Part shown: in pieces, positions 35,901 to 47,200 of the stretch | Layout of the letters: each line of letters opens with the position of its first letter | How positions within the stretch are numbered: the stretch's first letter is position 1 | Assembly: GCA_013398275.1 (NCBI GenBank) | Contig: VZSE01015567.1 | Span: forward strand, 150,643-214,642 | From: Promerops cafer | Taxonomy: Eukaryota > Chordata > Aves > Passeriformes > Nectariniidae | Length of the DNA stretch: 64,000 nt | Reading direction: 5' to 3' | The notes under the pieces: generated by a model | Database searches by the model: none | The model's input: the letters and a program-made list of their open reading frames with translations, nothing else | What the model was told of the DNA's origin: nothing | Translations under genes and position numbers: made by a program

Positions 35901-37339
35901 TGCTGGTGGATTCCTATTTATTGCCATGGATGTGTCATGAGAAGCAAAAATGGGTATTTAATAATGGTATCAAGGGCAAGGTAAAGGTCACTTTCTGTTC
36001 TCATTAATAATAATTTATGCTGAAAGTAATTCCAGTAATAATCAGTGCTACCTGGCTGTACCTAAACCCAGGATAAATGCATTTATCCCTCCCTTGGACC
36101 CCATAACCATGGGTTTAGTCCCAGCACTTGTATCCACAGTGCTCCCCAGAGCACAGCACTGTGGTTTGCAGGGACAAATGGATTCTGTACTTTAGAAACA
36201 CGTAAAGGTGTCTGGAATTGAACATTTCCACGGGAACTGTTCTAGTGGGAAATGACAGCATTCGGTGTCTCCCTGGTTACTGACTGGGCAGTGACATGGG
36301 ACACTTGATGGATCTTTTTCACTTTAACAGTAAATAGTCATATCTCAAGAGAAAATTTGAGAAGACTTTCAGAAAGAGGCACTAAGTGATTGGGAAATGT
36401 CTCATTCTCCAGACCTGGAGTGCTCATTCCAGCAAGTGGAGATTGCTCATTCTCTCCAGGTGCCTCATGTTCAGTCTGGCAAATCAAAGAGTTTGATTAA
36501 ACAGGACGTAACCTTGCACTGATGGAATCAGCTTTTATTTAAACTCTGTTCTTCACATTCTGTAGATTTCATAGCGAGTCACAGGCACGTGGGGCTCCAT
36601 ACACTAACACAAAAAACTTCTTGCTACTCTTTCAAGTCCTAAACACCAGGTACGTACTTTCTGCAAGGAGCAGGCAGTACGAGGAGCTAACAAGCGGAGC
36701 GAACCCGGCTGAGTGGTGATGGCTTTTCGGGCAATGCTCGGCACTAACGGCCTTGTTCCCCTGCAGCGCGCGGGCGGCGCCCTGGCCGTGCCTCTGCGCG
36801 CCTTCCAGGGGACCGTGTCCCTGCAGGCGCCCACCGGCAAAACGCTCTCCTTGTCCACCTACGAGGTGAGCTCCGAGGGGCAGAAGATAACCCCCACGGC
36901 CAAGAAGATCGAGGTGTATCGCTCCAAAAGCGTCGGGCACGAGCCGAGCCCGGGGCAGCCCCGGGACGCGTTTGCTGACGCGAGCGTTAAGATTCACTTG
37001 GAGGTGCTGGAGATCTGTGACAACGAAGAGGCCCTGGACACCGTGTCCATCGTCAGCAACATCAGCCAGTCCTCCACGCAGGCACGCTCGCCCTCCCTGC
37101 GCTACTCCCGCAAGGAGAACAGGTTTGTGTGCTGTGAGCTGGGGGAAAGCGCCTCCTACTCCCTGCTCATCCCCTCGCACAGCCCCGGCAGCGACTTCAG
37201 CATCTCCATCCCGGACACCGTCGAGGCTCACCGGCGGAACAGCCAAAAGCAGCACTCGGCCAGGGCTGGGTACCAGGAGGAGATACAGCTGCTGAACAAA
37301 GCCTACAGAGAGCGGGAGGAGCAGGGCAGCAGCAGCTAA
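28971..37339 (+). CDS. GPR149: GPR149, orphan G-protein-coupled receptor 149 (four coding exons)
   Basis: The CDS joins 28971-29900, 30748-30940, 31557-31876 and 36767-37339, giving about 671 aa (human about 731). The product is a plasma-membrane orphan receptor; in mouse it is oocyte-enriched and its loss raises fertility. Exon 1 encodes an N-terminus with three N-glycosylation sites (N7, N11, N19), TM1-TM5, a long third intracellular loop and TM6 ending at LLWLPMM. Exon 2 gives TM7 and the juxtamembrane LPCGCVINC; exons 3-4 give the long cytoplasmic tail. The DRY motif after TM3 is replaced by VSYNFYT and NPxxY in TM7 by a TPVFVLS-type sequence, both typical of this receptor. ATG 28971 matches the mammalian N-terminus; an in-frame ATG at 28959 would add four residues. 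All introns are GT-AG. The tail linker in exon 3 is shortened and rebuilt. Confidence 0.97.
30748..30940 (+). CDS. GPR149: GPR149 coding exon 2 (TM7 and juxtamembrane)
   Basis: The acceptor CTTTCAG and donor AAAA|GTAAGT bound 193 bases. The exon begins IQMAVQYITGLQSL, continues through TM7 (FETLSFLLTALAATLTPVFV) and ends in the cysteine-containing LPCGCVINCRRN segment, a likely palmitoylation or structural site. It ends in phase 1. Confidence 0.96.
31557..31876 (+). CDS. GPR149: GPR149 coding exon 3 (cytoplasmic tail, lineage-specific linker)
   Basis: The acceptor is TGCTTAG and the donor is CAG|GTAAAG. Conserved blocks at both ends (GFEFNLSFQQGYGIYR and LSHEESHTPDLSDWEWCRSK) flank a roughly 50-residue Pro/Gly/Ser/Ala-rich linker of very high GC. 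In mammals the linker is about twice as long and Asp/Asn/Lys/Thr-rich. The conserved flanks make the exon call firm; the linker itself shows no recognisable motif. Confidence 0.95.
32285..32355 (-). mobile_element. CR1 LINE fragment (GPR149 intron 3)
   Basis: TTGGAAGGGATCTCTGGAAG, then a CACCTAATCCAACCTCCTGCTC-type stretch and AAGCAGGGTGAC, matches the reverse complement of the avian CR1 3' region. Orientation is therefore minus. Only about 70 bases are recognisable and the tail is missing. Confidence 0.75.
33309..33436. repeat. 28-bp minisatellite, about 4.5 copies (GPR149 intron 3)
   Basis: Copies beginning AAATACAGGGGTTCTT start at 33309, 33337, 33365, 33393 and 33421, an exact 28-bp period; the fifth is partial. 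Copies 1-2 carry CTGAGGG and copies 3-4 carry CTGGGGG. The variants are grouped rather than mixed, which indicates stepwise tandem duplication. Confidence 0.97.
36767..37339 (+). CDS. GPR149: GPR149 coding exon 4 (C-terminal tail, stop)
   Basis: The acceptor CCCTGCAG is followed by 190 codons and TAA at 37337-37339. The tail is strongly conserved, with blocks such as AFQGTVSLQAPTGKTLSLST, KIEVYRSKSVGHEP, SVKIHLEVLEICDNEEALDT and YQEEIQLLNKAYREREEQ. The Ser/Thr-rich character suits phosphorylation, which is an inference. The preceding intron (31877-36766) holds a 28-bp minisatellite and a CR1 fragment. Confidence 0.96.
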   Translation, partial: RAGGALAVPLRAFQGTVSLQAPTGKTLSLSTYEVSSEGQKITPTAKKIEVYRSKSVGHEPSPGQPRDAFADASVKIHLEVLEICDNEEALDTVSIVSNISQSSTQARSPSLRYSRKENRFVCCELGESASYSLLIPSHSPGSDFSISIPDTVEAHRRNSQKQHSARAGYQEEIQLLNKAYREREEQGSSS

Positions 37340-37603
37340 AAGGTGTTTAATGTACACGCCTCAACTGCTCTGACAGACAGTGCTCCTCTTGGCTCAAGTT
37401 ACCCGAGCAAGTATGGTATCAGCTGGTTTTTTGCTATCATGCAAATTTTATTTGGGTGCACTGTTGAATCAATTCAAACTGTTAGTGCTGTATCAAGGGG
37501 ATAACAAATACTCAAGTGCTTTACAGCTTTCCATAGCGGATTTTAAGTTATTTATTTATATACCTATTTATTTGACGAACATGTGTCTCTAAAGGGAATC
37601 CTA

Positions 37604-37609
37604 AATAAA
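37604..37609 (+). terminator. Poly(A) signal AATAAA of GPR149
   Basis: A canonical AATAAA lies 265 bases after the stop codon, following a short AT-rich 3' UTR. GT-rich sequence (TTTAGTGTTTGTTGG) lies about 15-30 bases downstream, where the cleavage-stimulating element is expected. Confidence 0.8.
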
Positions 37610-37921
37610 GTCTTAAACCCCAGCTTTAGTGTTTGTTGGCACTGGGTGCCGTGCCTGCAGGAACCTGTGGCAATGAGGGAGCAGCTCCACAGGTGGGAAG
37701 TTACAGTGGCTTTGATTCACTTGCAGTCCTTGTCAACATCTAAATCGACATAATACTAGAAATACTTTTGTAAGACCTGGACATCACGTAAAGCTCATTG
37801 GCTGCTCTTTGTTTCACGCATTAAATCTCTCTTCTTGTTGATTAGGCCTGAAAGTATATGGAGATCAAACATTAAGAAAACGATACAAATTCCCCATTCT
37901 GCACCACACCGGCCGGTCGGG

Positions 37922-38013
37922 GACTCGAACCCGGGTCCTGCGGGGCGGGTCAGTGTGAGGACTCGAACCCGGGCCTGGCGGGCGGGTTAGGTCGGCCGGG
38001 ACTCGAACCCGGG
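37922..38013 (-). repeat. Three tandem copies of a tRNA B-box-like element
   Basis: GACTCGAACCCGGG occurs at 37922-37935, 37960-37973 and 38000-38013, spaced 38 and 40 bp in units that share flanking GGCGGGT-like sequence. On the minus strand each copy reads CCCGGGTTCGAGTC, matching the RNA polymerase III B box GGTTCGANTCC. No A box or tRNA cloverleaf could be found, so this is not a tRNA gene. It may be an extra-TFIIIC-type site or just a promoter-proximal tandem duplication. Confidence 0.85.
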
Positions 38014-38058
38014 CCGGGCGCGCTGCGGGGCGGCGGGCGGGCGGAAGTGCGGCGGCGG

Positions 38059-38205
38059 ATGGGGCGGGCGGTGCCGGCGGATGAGGCGGGGCCNGGCGGG
38101 CCCGGCGGGCGGGGACGGCACCCCGGCCACCTGAAGGGCCGCGAGATCGGGCTGTGGTACGCCCGCAAGCAGGGCCAGAAGAGCCGGGACGCCGACCGGC
38201 AGCAG
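38059..38205 (+). CDS. DHX36: DHX36 exon 1 (G4-binding DSM helix)
   Basis: ATG 38059 is the first in-frame ATG; the frame stays open far upstream but only non-ATG codons occur. The exon encodes a short Gly/Pro/Arg stretch and then HPGHLKGREIGLWYARKQG, the DHX36-specific motif whose helix stacks on the terminal tetrad of parallel quadruplexes. The ambiguous base at 38094 falls at the third position of a CCN proline codon, so the residue is unaffected if it is truly one base. Missing sequence there could explain the short Gly-rich tail. Confidence 0.9.
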
Positions 38206-41200
38206 GTGAGGGACGCGGGGCCGTGCTCTGGGGACAGCGGTCTGTGCCTCCGCGCCCTGGAACTGCGCGTGGGCCGCACCGTAGGTTCGTGGTCGTGCCG
38301 AAGAGCCGCGGTCGGCGGAGAAGGCCGTGTGGGTGTTGCTAACGTAGCGGTGCGAGGATACGCGGGGCGCGCGCTGAGGCAGGCTGTGCTTTCTGCCCTA
38401 GAGAGCTGTTGTGCGCATGGACGAGCGCAGGGAAGAGCAAATCGTGCAGCTGCTGAATTCTGTCCAGACTAAAAACGACAAAGAGCAAGAAGCCATGTCC
38501 TGGTGGTCCGGGGATGAAGAAGGGTAAAGAGATATAATTACCAGTTCTTTTATTTATTTTGAATTGCGCAAACTTTCCATAAGCTGCCAGGAAGATGTGT
38601 CAGAAGTTACTTACCTTTATTGAGTGTATTGGCTAAACAAATAATCTCCAGTTTTTCTGCATGTATTGTCACATTGAAATGGTTGTGGCCATTGCTGTAA
38701 AGCTCTTTCATTATTACTGAGGTTGGGGTTTTAAATTTCTACTTAAACTCATAAATCTTATAACTCATTTGAACACCTACTGTGGTAGATATATGGGATT
38801 TTTCAGCTCCCTTGGTCTCTGGAATTACTCTTCCAGAGGTGGCTTTTGGTTTCTGTTTTCAGCTACTGTGCACTCTTGGAACATTTTCTCAGTGTCTGAA
38901 GCAGGATCTGTTCTGGACTCGTTAAGGATTTGCAGGAATAGCTGGAATAGGCAGGTGTGCTGATATGAGGGGATTTGGGCTCCATTTGGCTGGGGGATCC
39001 AGTTGTGGGGCAGTGGGTCAAGTGGTAATTCTCTGATGATGTTTCATTGCTTTGTAGCTTCATTTGATACAAAAGAACGTGTTACTTTTTAGATCCTGAT
39101 GTCAGGTTTTTGGTGGTTGGTAGTTTGAGTTCTTTATTTGGTTTAATGATTTTCACTGTAGTGACAGACCCAGAGCTGCCCCTGGATCCCTGGCAGTGCC
39201 CAAGGCCAGGCTGGACAGGGCTGGAGCAGCCTGGGACAGTGGGAGGTGTCCCTGCCATGGCAGGGGTGGCACTGGATGGGCTTTGAGGTCCTTCCAACCC
39301 AAACCATTCCATGGTTCTCTATTCCCACGGACTGTTGGTTCATCAACTGCTGGATGTAATTACCTGCACTCTGGCTGTGGCCAGGCATAGCTGGGGGAAT
39401 CTCAAGTTCTTGTTCTGTGATTCCAGCCCTACTCCAGAACAGCCTGCCAAAGTGAAACCAGATGCTCAGAAAGCTCCTGTGAGACGGAGACCAGCCTGGG
39501 AAAAAACATCCCTGGACTTGGATGTGGAATATCTCTGTGAAAAAACTGAGCAGGATGCTGATTTAGATGAGCAACTTAAAGAAGACTTAATGAAGAAGAG
39601 ATCTGATCCCAGATATATTGAAATGCAGGTACTTTTCCTTGTGTTAAGTTGAAAACTTTTCACTGGATTTTTTTTTAATTAACCTGAAAATGTAATATCT
39701 TGCAATTTACTAGAAAGTTGTCATGATGTTACTTTTGCTAAAAATTATCTTTAGAATTTATAAAATTCATACCTATCAATAGAACAAACAGCGATTAAAA
39801 ATGGGAAATTACAAATTTCAGAAACAGTTAGAATCTGAAATTTGAGGTTGACATGTTGTTTCTCCTTCTTTTTTAAGGATTGTGTCCCTGCAGTTATGTC
39901 TGAAACTGAAAGCACAACACTGGGCTCTGAAGGAATGGCCTCTTGAAAACAGAGGTTTTGTTTTGAGCAGCCACATGTAGAAAATTGTCTTACCCTGAAC
40001 ACCAGTTCTCTCTTCCATACCAGGCCCTGCTCTTGCACCTACCTTACCGTGTACTGAATTGTTGGGCTGAAATAATTTTTCTAAATTGAACAAAACTGAA
40101 ACCACACGTGGAATTAAAGTTGATTTCCCATGGGCCTGTGTTTATACAAGTGTTGCTGAGCAGTTTGTCATTATTATGCAGTTTAGCCCAGACTAAAGGT
40201 GAAATCTGTTCTATTGCTTCAGTGCTGGAAAGCTGTTCAAAGAGAAACTTTTTTCCTTTTTTCCCCAGAGATTCCGAGAGAAGCTCCCCTCATATGGCAT
40301 GAGAGAGGTGAGTGTGTATTTAGAGAGAGAGACACTGGTGCTGTGCTCCAAAACAGGGGAGGGCAGTTGTGCCCTGTGACTGGCAGCAGTCCTTTGTGGC
40401 CTTCAGGAAGGGGAGAAGCTTCCCAGGCTCTGACCCTGGGAGGTGCTTTCTTTCCAGACAGTACCAGGGGCTCACAGATTGTGATGTGGGGCTCAGTACA
40501 GCGTTCTCATGGGAATGTAACTGGGAGTATCATGGGAATACATGGCTGCCACATACATTTAGTAATAGGTCTTCTTTTTCTGCCCATTAAACTTCTAGAA
40601 GGTTCCTGGTTACTCAGATTGTTATGCTTTCTTCTGTGTATAAAATTGTGCCCTTTGCTGAACAATTAGCCAGTTTAGAATTGAATATAATGCCAATTAA
40701 GCCTTTTCAGCCTTAACCACAGACTTACTGGCTGCACTGCTGGCCCTCAGTGCCATTAGTTTCCCAGTCAGAGGATAAGGTCAGTGACAGCAGAGGCTGT
40801 TATTAATTGATGTTAATTCTTAGGCTGATATCCCCTGTATGCAGTAGAAAGGGAGTATTCTGATATGTTAGCTTTTGCAGGCTCAGTGGGTGATTAGTGA
40901 GCTCCTTCCTACAGTTCCTCTATTTGCCATAAAGTCCTTTCTGTTAGCATTTGTTTCTTAAAGTAGTCATACTCCCCTTACCAGTCCTTGGGCTGGGGAG
41001 GGCGAGGCTGGGAGACTGTTCCTGTTGGTACAAGAAATGTTAAAATATTGTGCTAAAAACCTTTAGTTTGTGCAGGCTTGGAGTCCAACAGGGCAGACTC
41101 TTGTGTTCAGTCTCCAGCGATCTACAGGAGCCAAGCAGGAAGCAGAAAGGTTAAAAATGTATTTCAGGCTTTCATTTTAGTTCTTTGGTGTTGTTTCCAT

Positions 41201-44200
41201 ACAGGACCTAAAGTATTTAAAGCTAGTGTTGAGGTTGGGTATGCTTTAAACCCTACCCATGGGAAGTGCAAACGTGCAGAAATTACTTCTGCGAGGTTTA
41301 AACTAAACTTTTCGTGCAGCATTACAAGAAGCAACTGAGCATTTCTTGAGGTGCTGGTACTTTGCTCAGAGGTCATTCCACAGGGGCAGAGCATTCTCAA
41401 AATCCTCTGCAGGGTGTGCAGCAGCACCACAGTAACTGCTGTGTCTTGTCTGGGCCAGGAGCTCGTGAGGCTGATCAACGGCAGCCGCGTGACGGTGATC
41501 AGCGGCGAGACGGGCTGCGGGAAGACCACGCAGGTGACCCAGTTCATCCTGGACGACCACATCGAGCGCGGCCTGGGCTCCACGTGCAGGATCGTGTGCA
41601 CCCAGCCCCGCAGGATCAGCGCCATCTCCGTGAGTGCCCCGCCCCGGCTGCCGCGGCTCTGCCCCGCCTGCTGCCAGTTACAGTTGCCAGCGTGCACTGG
41701 CTCCATGGTCACAAGGGTAGGCCATCGGTGGGGGACTGGCACTGCAGCCTCCTTCTTCCCTGACCTTAGTCATGGGTTATGTCTGTGATTTTAATAGATT
41801 TGGGCAGTGCAAGTGCCAATTAAAGTAAAAATTGATGTTGTGTCAGGCCCTCTAGAGGTGCGTTAATGAGCAGGAAAGAATCTGGCTTTCAAGTGCTCAG
41901 TAGTTACTCTCCCTGATAGTTCAGTGTCAGATGGCAAACCTCACCCTGCTGAAAGGGGACTCTGCTGCTAATGCCCGAGTTTAGTGTTCCTCTAAAGTCT
42001 TGTGCCTGGGTTGCTGCTCTCAGGGAGAGAAAAGAGGCTTTTCAGGGCATTTCTTTGTTGTGTACAAACCATCTCCGTTCCAGGTGTTCTTGCTGATGAG
42101 CAGCTCAGTCTCACATCAGCCTGATTTTCTTTCTCCCCCTCAGGTGGCTGAGAGAGTGGCTGCTGAGAGGGCAGAGGGCTGTGGCAATGGCAGGAGCACG
42201 GGGTACCAGATCCGCCTGCAGAGGTGAGCGGGCCGTGGCAAGGGCCTGTAGTTATCCAAAGGAGACAATTTGAAAAGTAGTTCTAAAAAGATATAACTGC
42301 TTTCCTGCTGATATTTTCCCCTGAGGGAATTCATTCTGTGAGGAAGGAATGAGGTTTTTGAATTTTAGGAAAAGGTTTGAGTGCAGTTACTGTGTTTTAT
42401 GCCCCATATGACAGTGATTAGCCTAAGTTAGGCTTTGTCTAATAAGTCCTGTTTTCCTGTTTTCAGCTCTTGTAAGAGGTTCTGCTGTGGGCAGAAATAA
42501 AACCGATGTCCCTAATCAATGAATTTCAAGGAAAAGGAGAGAATAAAGGGGAGAATGCTCCAAAGCATATTTCTCTGGAAAGCTGTGTATTTGCTACACA
42601 TATTTATGGACTAATTCCCTGGGACCATGTAATAGGTGCAGTGACAGGAGCTTGCAGAGCAAAAGCTTTTACATTTGTAGTCGGCTATAATTTAGAAATC
42701 CGAAGTGGTACCAGCACATAATGGATCCCTATTGTTGAGGCAAAACTGCTGGTGAGAGAGGAGAGCTCAGCCTTCCCAGCATTTTAATTGGAGTTCATAG
42801 AATCTCTCTGCTGTTTCTGTTTGCTCACAGTGCTGTGCATGTGAGTGCCCTCTGTGCTGAGCCTGGAGAGCTGCAGGAGATGGGGATCAGTGTGCAGGAG
42901 ATGGCAAAGGGTGCCTGGGAAGTCAGGGCCTCTCCCTGCTCCATTCCCTCTCCACAAAAGTGATGCAACAGTGGCCTAATTCTGTGTTCCTGCCCTTGTG
43001 CTGTGAGTGGTGGAGGCAGAGTGAGGCACATCTGCATCGTGTCTGCAATGGCACCTGCAGTTGAGGTTTAAGATTTTAAAGTATTTTGTTAAATACAGAA
43101 GAAAGCTGAGGAGTTCTTGTTGTGTCTCTTTCAGTCGGTTGCCAAGGAAACAAGGTTCAATTTTGTACTGTACTACGGGAATTGTCCTGCAGTGGCTTCA
43201 GTCAGATAAGTAAGAGCTCCTGTTTAATGAGACTCTGAATGCAATTATGAAATGAGTCCTGACCTGTTCCAAACAGTCATGGCTCTGCTTTTTATTTTTT
43301 CTTAAAAAAAAGTTTAATTTTTTCTCCTTCTATTTTAGGCACTTGTCCAGCGTTAGTCATGTAGTTCTTGATGAAATCCATGAAAGAAATCTTCAATCAG
43401 ATGTTTTGATGAGCATTATTAAGGATCTTCTGAATGTTCGACTGGATCTGAAAGTCATACTGATGAGTGCTACTTTAAATGCAGAGAAGTTTTCTGAGTA
43501 CTTTGGTAGGTGAAATGCTTCCTAGAAATGTTCTTCTTAAGTAATTCAGGCTTCTACAGTATAGTGCAGTTCTTGAATTATAGAACTGATTTGTAGCAAA
43601 AGAAGAAACCACTTCAGTTTTACAAATTTCTGCCAGCTGCTGAAGATGCAGTTTCTCTCAGTTTTATCTCATTACGACCCAATATTGCTTCTGGTTTTGC
43701 TTTTCAGATATATTATGGAACCAGAATCCACAGAGTGTTTTCCTAGTAAATGTTTACCATGTTTTAGCATTCTTGCTGTGAGTGGGCAAGATTGACCTTT
43801 GAGTTGTTCAGTCTCCCAGCTTTTTCCAGTAGCTGGAACCAGTTAAGTATCCTGGTATGCAGAATACTGTCTGCTGCATGTGCTTTTTTTATTCAGCAGC
43901 CTTATTTGGGGGTGAATTTGACATCTTCCCTGGCAATTGGAAATGTCACGTAGACATGGCAGCTGTATTGCAGAAATAGTGAGGAATGTTTATTGCTTCT
44001 ATTCTTTCAGTGCAGTATTTCATCAGTAGTGTTAAAACCAAGCTCTGCCTCCCTCCACAGACCATTGCCCAATGATTCACATCCCTGGCTTCACTTTCCC
44101 AGTGGTGGAATATCTGCTCGAAGATGTCATTGAGAAGTTGAGGCAAGTGTTTTTTCTGAACATCATTTCAGAGAGTATTGGGGGTTTAGCTTAGTGTGTA

Positions 44201-47200
44201 TATGCTCAAAGATGAACTTGGCATAAAGAAGAATTGCCTGTATTTTTCAACAGAAAACCTCCTAAGGGGGGCCTTGTACAGTAATTACAGATGGCACACA
44301 TGCACCTGGGCATGTTGGCTTGAGGGGGAGAGCAATTTCTCTGTTGCTGTGGTGAATTTTCAGGTCTTTAAATCAAACTAGTCTTTCTTGCTGTTCACTT
44401 CTTTCCCCTGCATGTTCTCATACTTACTAGGGTTGGTCCCTGCTTTTGTAAGATTTCTGTCAGAAGAGAAACAGAAGATTCTTACACACAGTCCAGCTAA
44501 AGCACAGCATATTGTCCATAGTTTGGAAAACTCTGCAGCTGCTCTAAATTCCCTTAGTTTCAAATGGAATTGTGTTTGCTCCTCCTGTGTAAAGGTACAC
44601 CCCGGAAAGGACGGACCGTCGGCTGCACTGGAGGAAGGGCTTCATGCAGGGCCACGTGAGCAGGCCAGAGAAGGAGGAGAAGGAGGAGATCTACAGGCAG
44701 CAGTGGCCAAGCTACCTAAGGCAGCTGCAGGGCAGGTTGGGCCCAAGTTTCTCTTCTGCTTTCAGTTTTCAGGCAGCTCTGAAGGGAGAAGCATAAATTA
44801 GTGCTCTGTGGTGTTGCTGGGCTTCAGTAACAGTGGGCTAGTGGCTGCTGTGGAAAATGATGATGGAATTGCCTGTACAGTTGGCTGGCAACTAGTGAAG
44901 TGCTTTAGAGACAGCAGGATTAGCTCCTTTTGCCTTTGAGTTGTTCAAGTTAAATTTCAGTTCGTTACCTAAATACAAATTGTCAGTCCCTGGCTCATTG
45001 ATGAGAAGGAGAGAGCTCGTGTAAGTGCTTCAGAGACAGTTGTTCAGTCATGGCAGGGTAATTCTTCAGCTGTTCTGAACTGACAATAATCACACTGAAC
45101 TAAATGTGGAGAGTACTTCGGAGGTGCAGGAATTGCTCAAAGAGCTGAGCTGATTGGAGGTGGGTTCATGGTTGGGTGGCTCACCCAGAGCCAGGCAGCA
45201 GGAGCCCTGGCTTTGCATGTTCCAAGGGACCAGTGTCTGTGCTTTCCCTGCTGCAGGTATTCAGCAAGTACAGTTGATGCCCTGGAAATGATGGATGATG
45301 ACAAGGTGGACCTGGAACTTATAGCAGCACTGATCAGACACATTGTGCTGGAAGAGGAGGTACAGTGGGACTGAGCTGGGGGCAGTGCCAGAGCTGGCAA
45401 TGACTTTGGCTGGCCACACAGAAAGAAGAGAAATTTTTGTTTGCTCTTCTAAGTAATTGAACATCTTTGAATTACTCTTACATTGAGATAAATACATGCA
45501 GATAGCTCTTTTATAGAAAAAACCCCTTGATAGACTGTTCCAGGCTGGGTCAGTGAGGTTTCAGATCTCACGTGCCCACCATGTATCAGTGTGCAAGGAG
45601 CTGGTGCTCTGTGCAGTGTGTGATATGTTCTGACCTCTCTTCCCTTCACTGCCTCTTTTCCCTGCAGGATGGTGCAATTCTGGTGTTTCTGCCAGGCTGG
45701 GATAACATCAGCACTTTGCATGAGCTCTTGATGTCTCAAGTCATGTTTAAGTCAGGTAAAACCCAAACTCTCCGTGGGGAGTTCTGGCAGTGGCATTGGG
45801 GGCAGACTCCTTTTGCATGGGGTTGCTGCAATTGTGCTGGATTCATTTTTTCCCTTATCTTCTCTCCAAATGTTCAGCAGTTTTTGTGTGTCTGTGGTAT
45901 CCTTCACTCTGCTAACAGCAACTCATTTTTCTCAGTGTGGGAGTGACAGTCTGAAAAACAACCTGACCTGCATCTTCTTCCTCTTGTCCTTTCCAGCAGC
46001 TGGGAGAACTCCCATCCAAAACTAAACTCCATTCTGTGTGCACTTCCTCTGTGCTTCATCCTTGAGCAACTTCCCCTGCTTTGCTGATAGTTCCCTTAAA
46101 TCCCTGTTGATTTGAGAAGCTTCCTTACAGACTCAAGTACTCTGTGCCTGTCTGACACATTTCAGCTTGTCCTTTTGCATCTCTCTTGTTTCCATCTCAC
46201 CTGTCGTAGCTGGGCTCTTGACTGTTCAGATGGTGACTTGCAGTGTGGTTGTGTACATTCCATAGATGCAGAATTCCAGTTTATTGAAAGATTGTCAGTT
46301 TGTGTATTAAGCGTGACCAATTACTAAATAACTTCAGAATTTAAAAAGGAAGTCTGAACTACTATACATAACTTCATATATTTAACTCATCATGTTACAG
46401 CATCATAAAAAGGCCTTTATACCTTTTTATTTTAGAATTTGCTGTTATGATACAAATACCTGTGATCTCAGAGCAAGAAGCAGGACTTGCAGCCTATTTT
46501 CTCTGTTCTGCATAGTTGATTTAATGGATTTTCCTGTAAAATTGGAACTTTCTGTGCTTACACCGTATCTTTTACTGATTTTTAACTTTCAGATAGGTTT
46601 ATTATCATACCTTTGCATTCACTGATGCCTACTGTTAACCAGACTCAGGTATGCTTCTCTTTTATTGCAATATTTCACAACTACCAAAAAAAAAAAAAGG
46701 AGCACATTTGGTTTTGGCAAAGACATAAATAGGCCCTGGATAATTACAGGTGTTCAAGAAGACCCCACCAGGAGTGAGGAAAATTGTGATTGCAACCAAC
46801 ATTGCAGAAACCAGGTAAGTGTCTGCCTGCTCAGAGCCAGGAAAGCTGTGTGTTTAACAAAAGAAATGGAAGTGATAATTTAAAGTATAAACCAGTTTGA
46901 TGTTCCCGAAAATACGTTTCTTTGTTTGTGCCATTAATTTACAACACTTTGTTGTAAAATATTTATAGACTAAACAGAGTTTTCCTATAATTGTTTCAAA
47001 CAATTCAACCAGCTACATTGTTTTGAGCAATTAAACTACAGGAATACGAAACAATTGCTAGAATGGCTTGTACAGGATAATCTGAGCTGCCTGTCCTCTC
47101 CTCAGAACACAAGTGGGGATTTCTGCCAGACTGAGGAGAATAAATCAGCTCTTTCTTGAACTGTTCAGTAACATAGTTCTTAATGAAATTCCAAAGACAG

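Larger units (their letters stand above)
37905..38360 (+). promoter_or_regulatory. DHX36 CpG-island promoter
   Basis: A very GC- and CpG-rich block covers the first DHX36 coding exon and about 150 bases upstream. It contains the triple GACTCGAACCCGGG tandem repeat, several G-runs and no TATA box. The nearest upstream feature is the GPR149 poly(A) signal about 300 bases away, so the intergenic spacer is very short. Confidence 0.8.

Noticed and set aside
37922..38013. tRNA gene(s) on the minus strand
   Set aside because: B-box-like words are present but there is no A box, acceptor stem or anticodon arm at the right distance, and the spacing of 38-40 bp is too short for tRNA genes.
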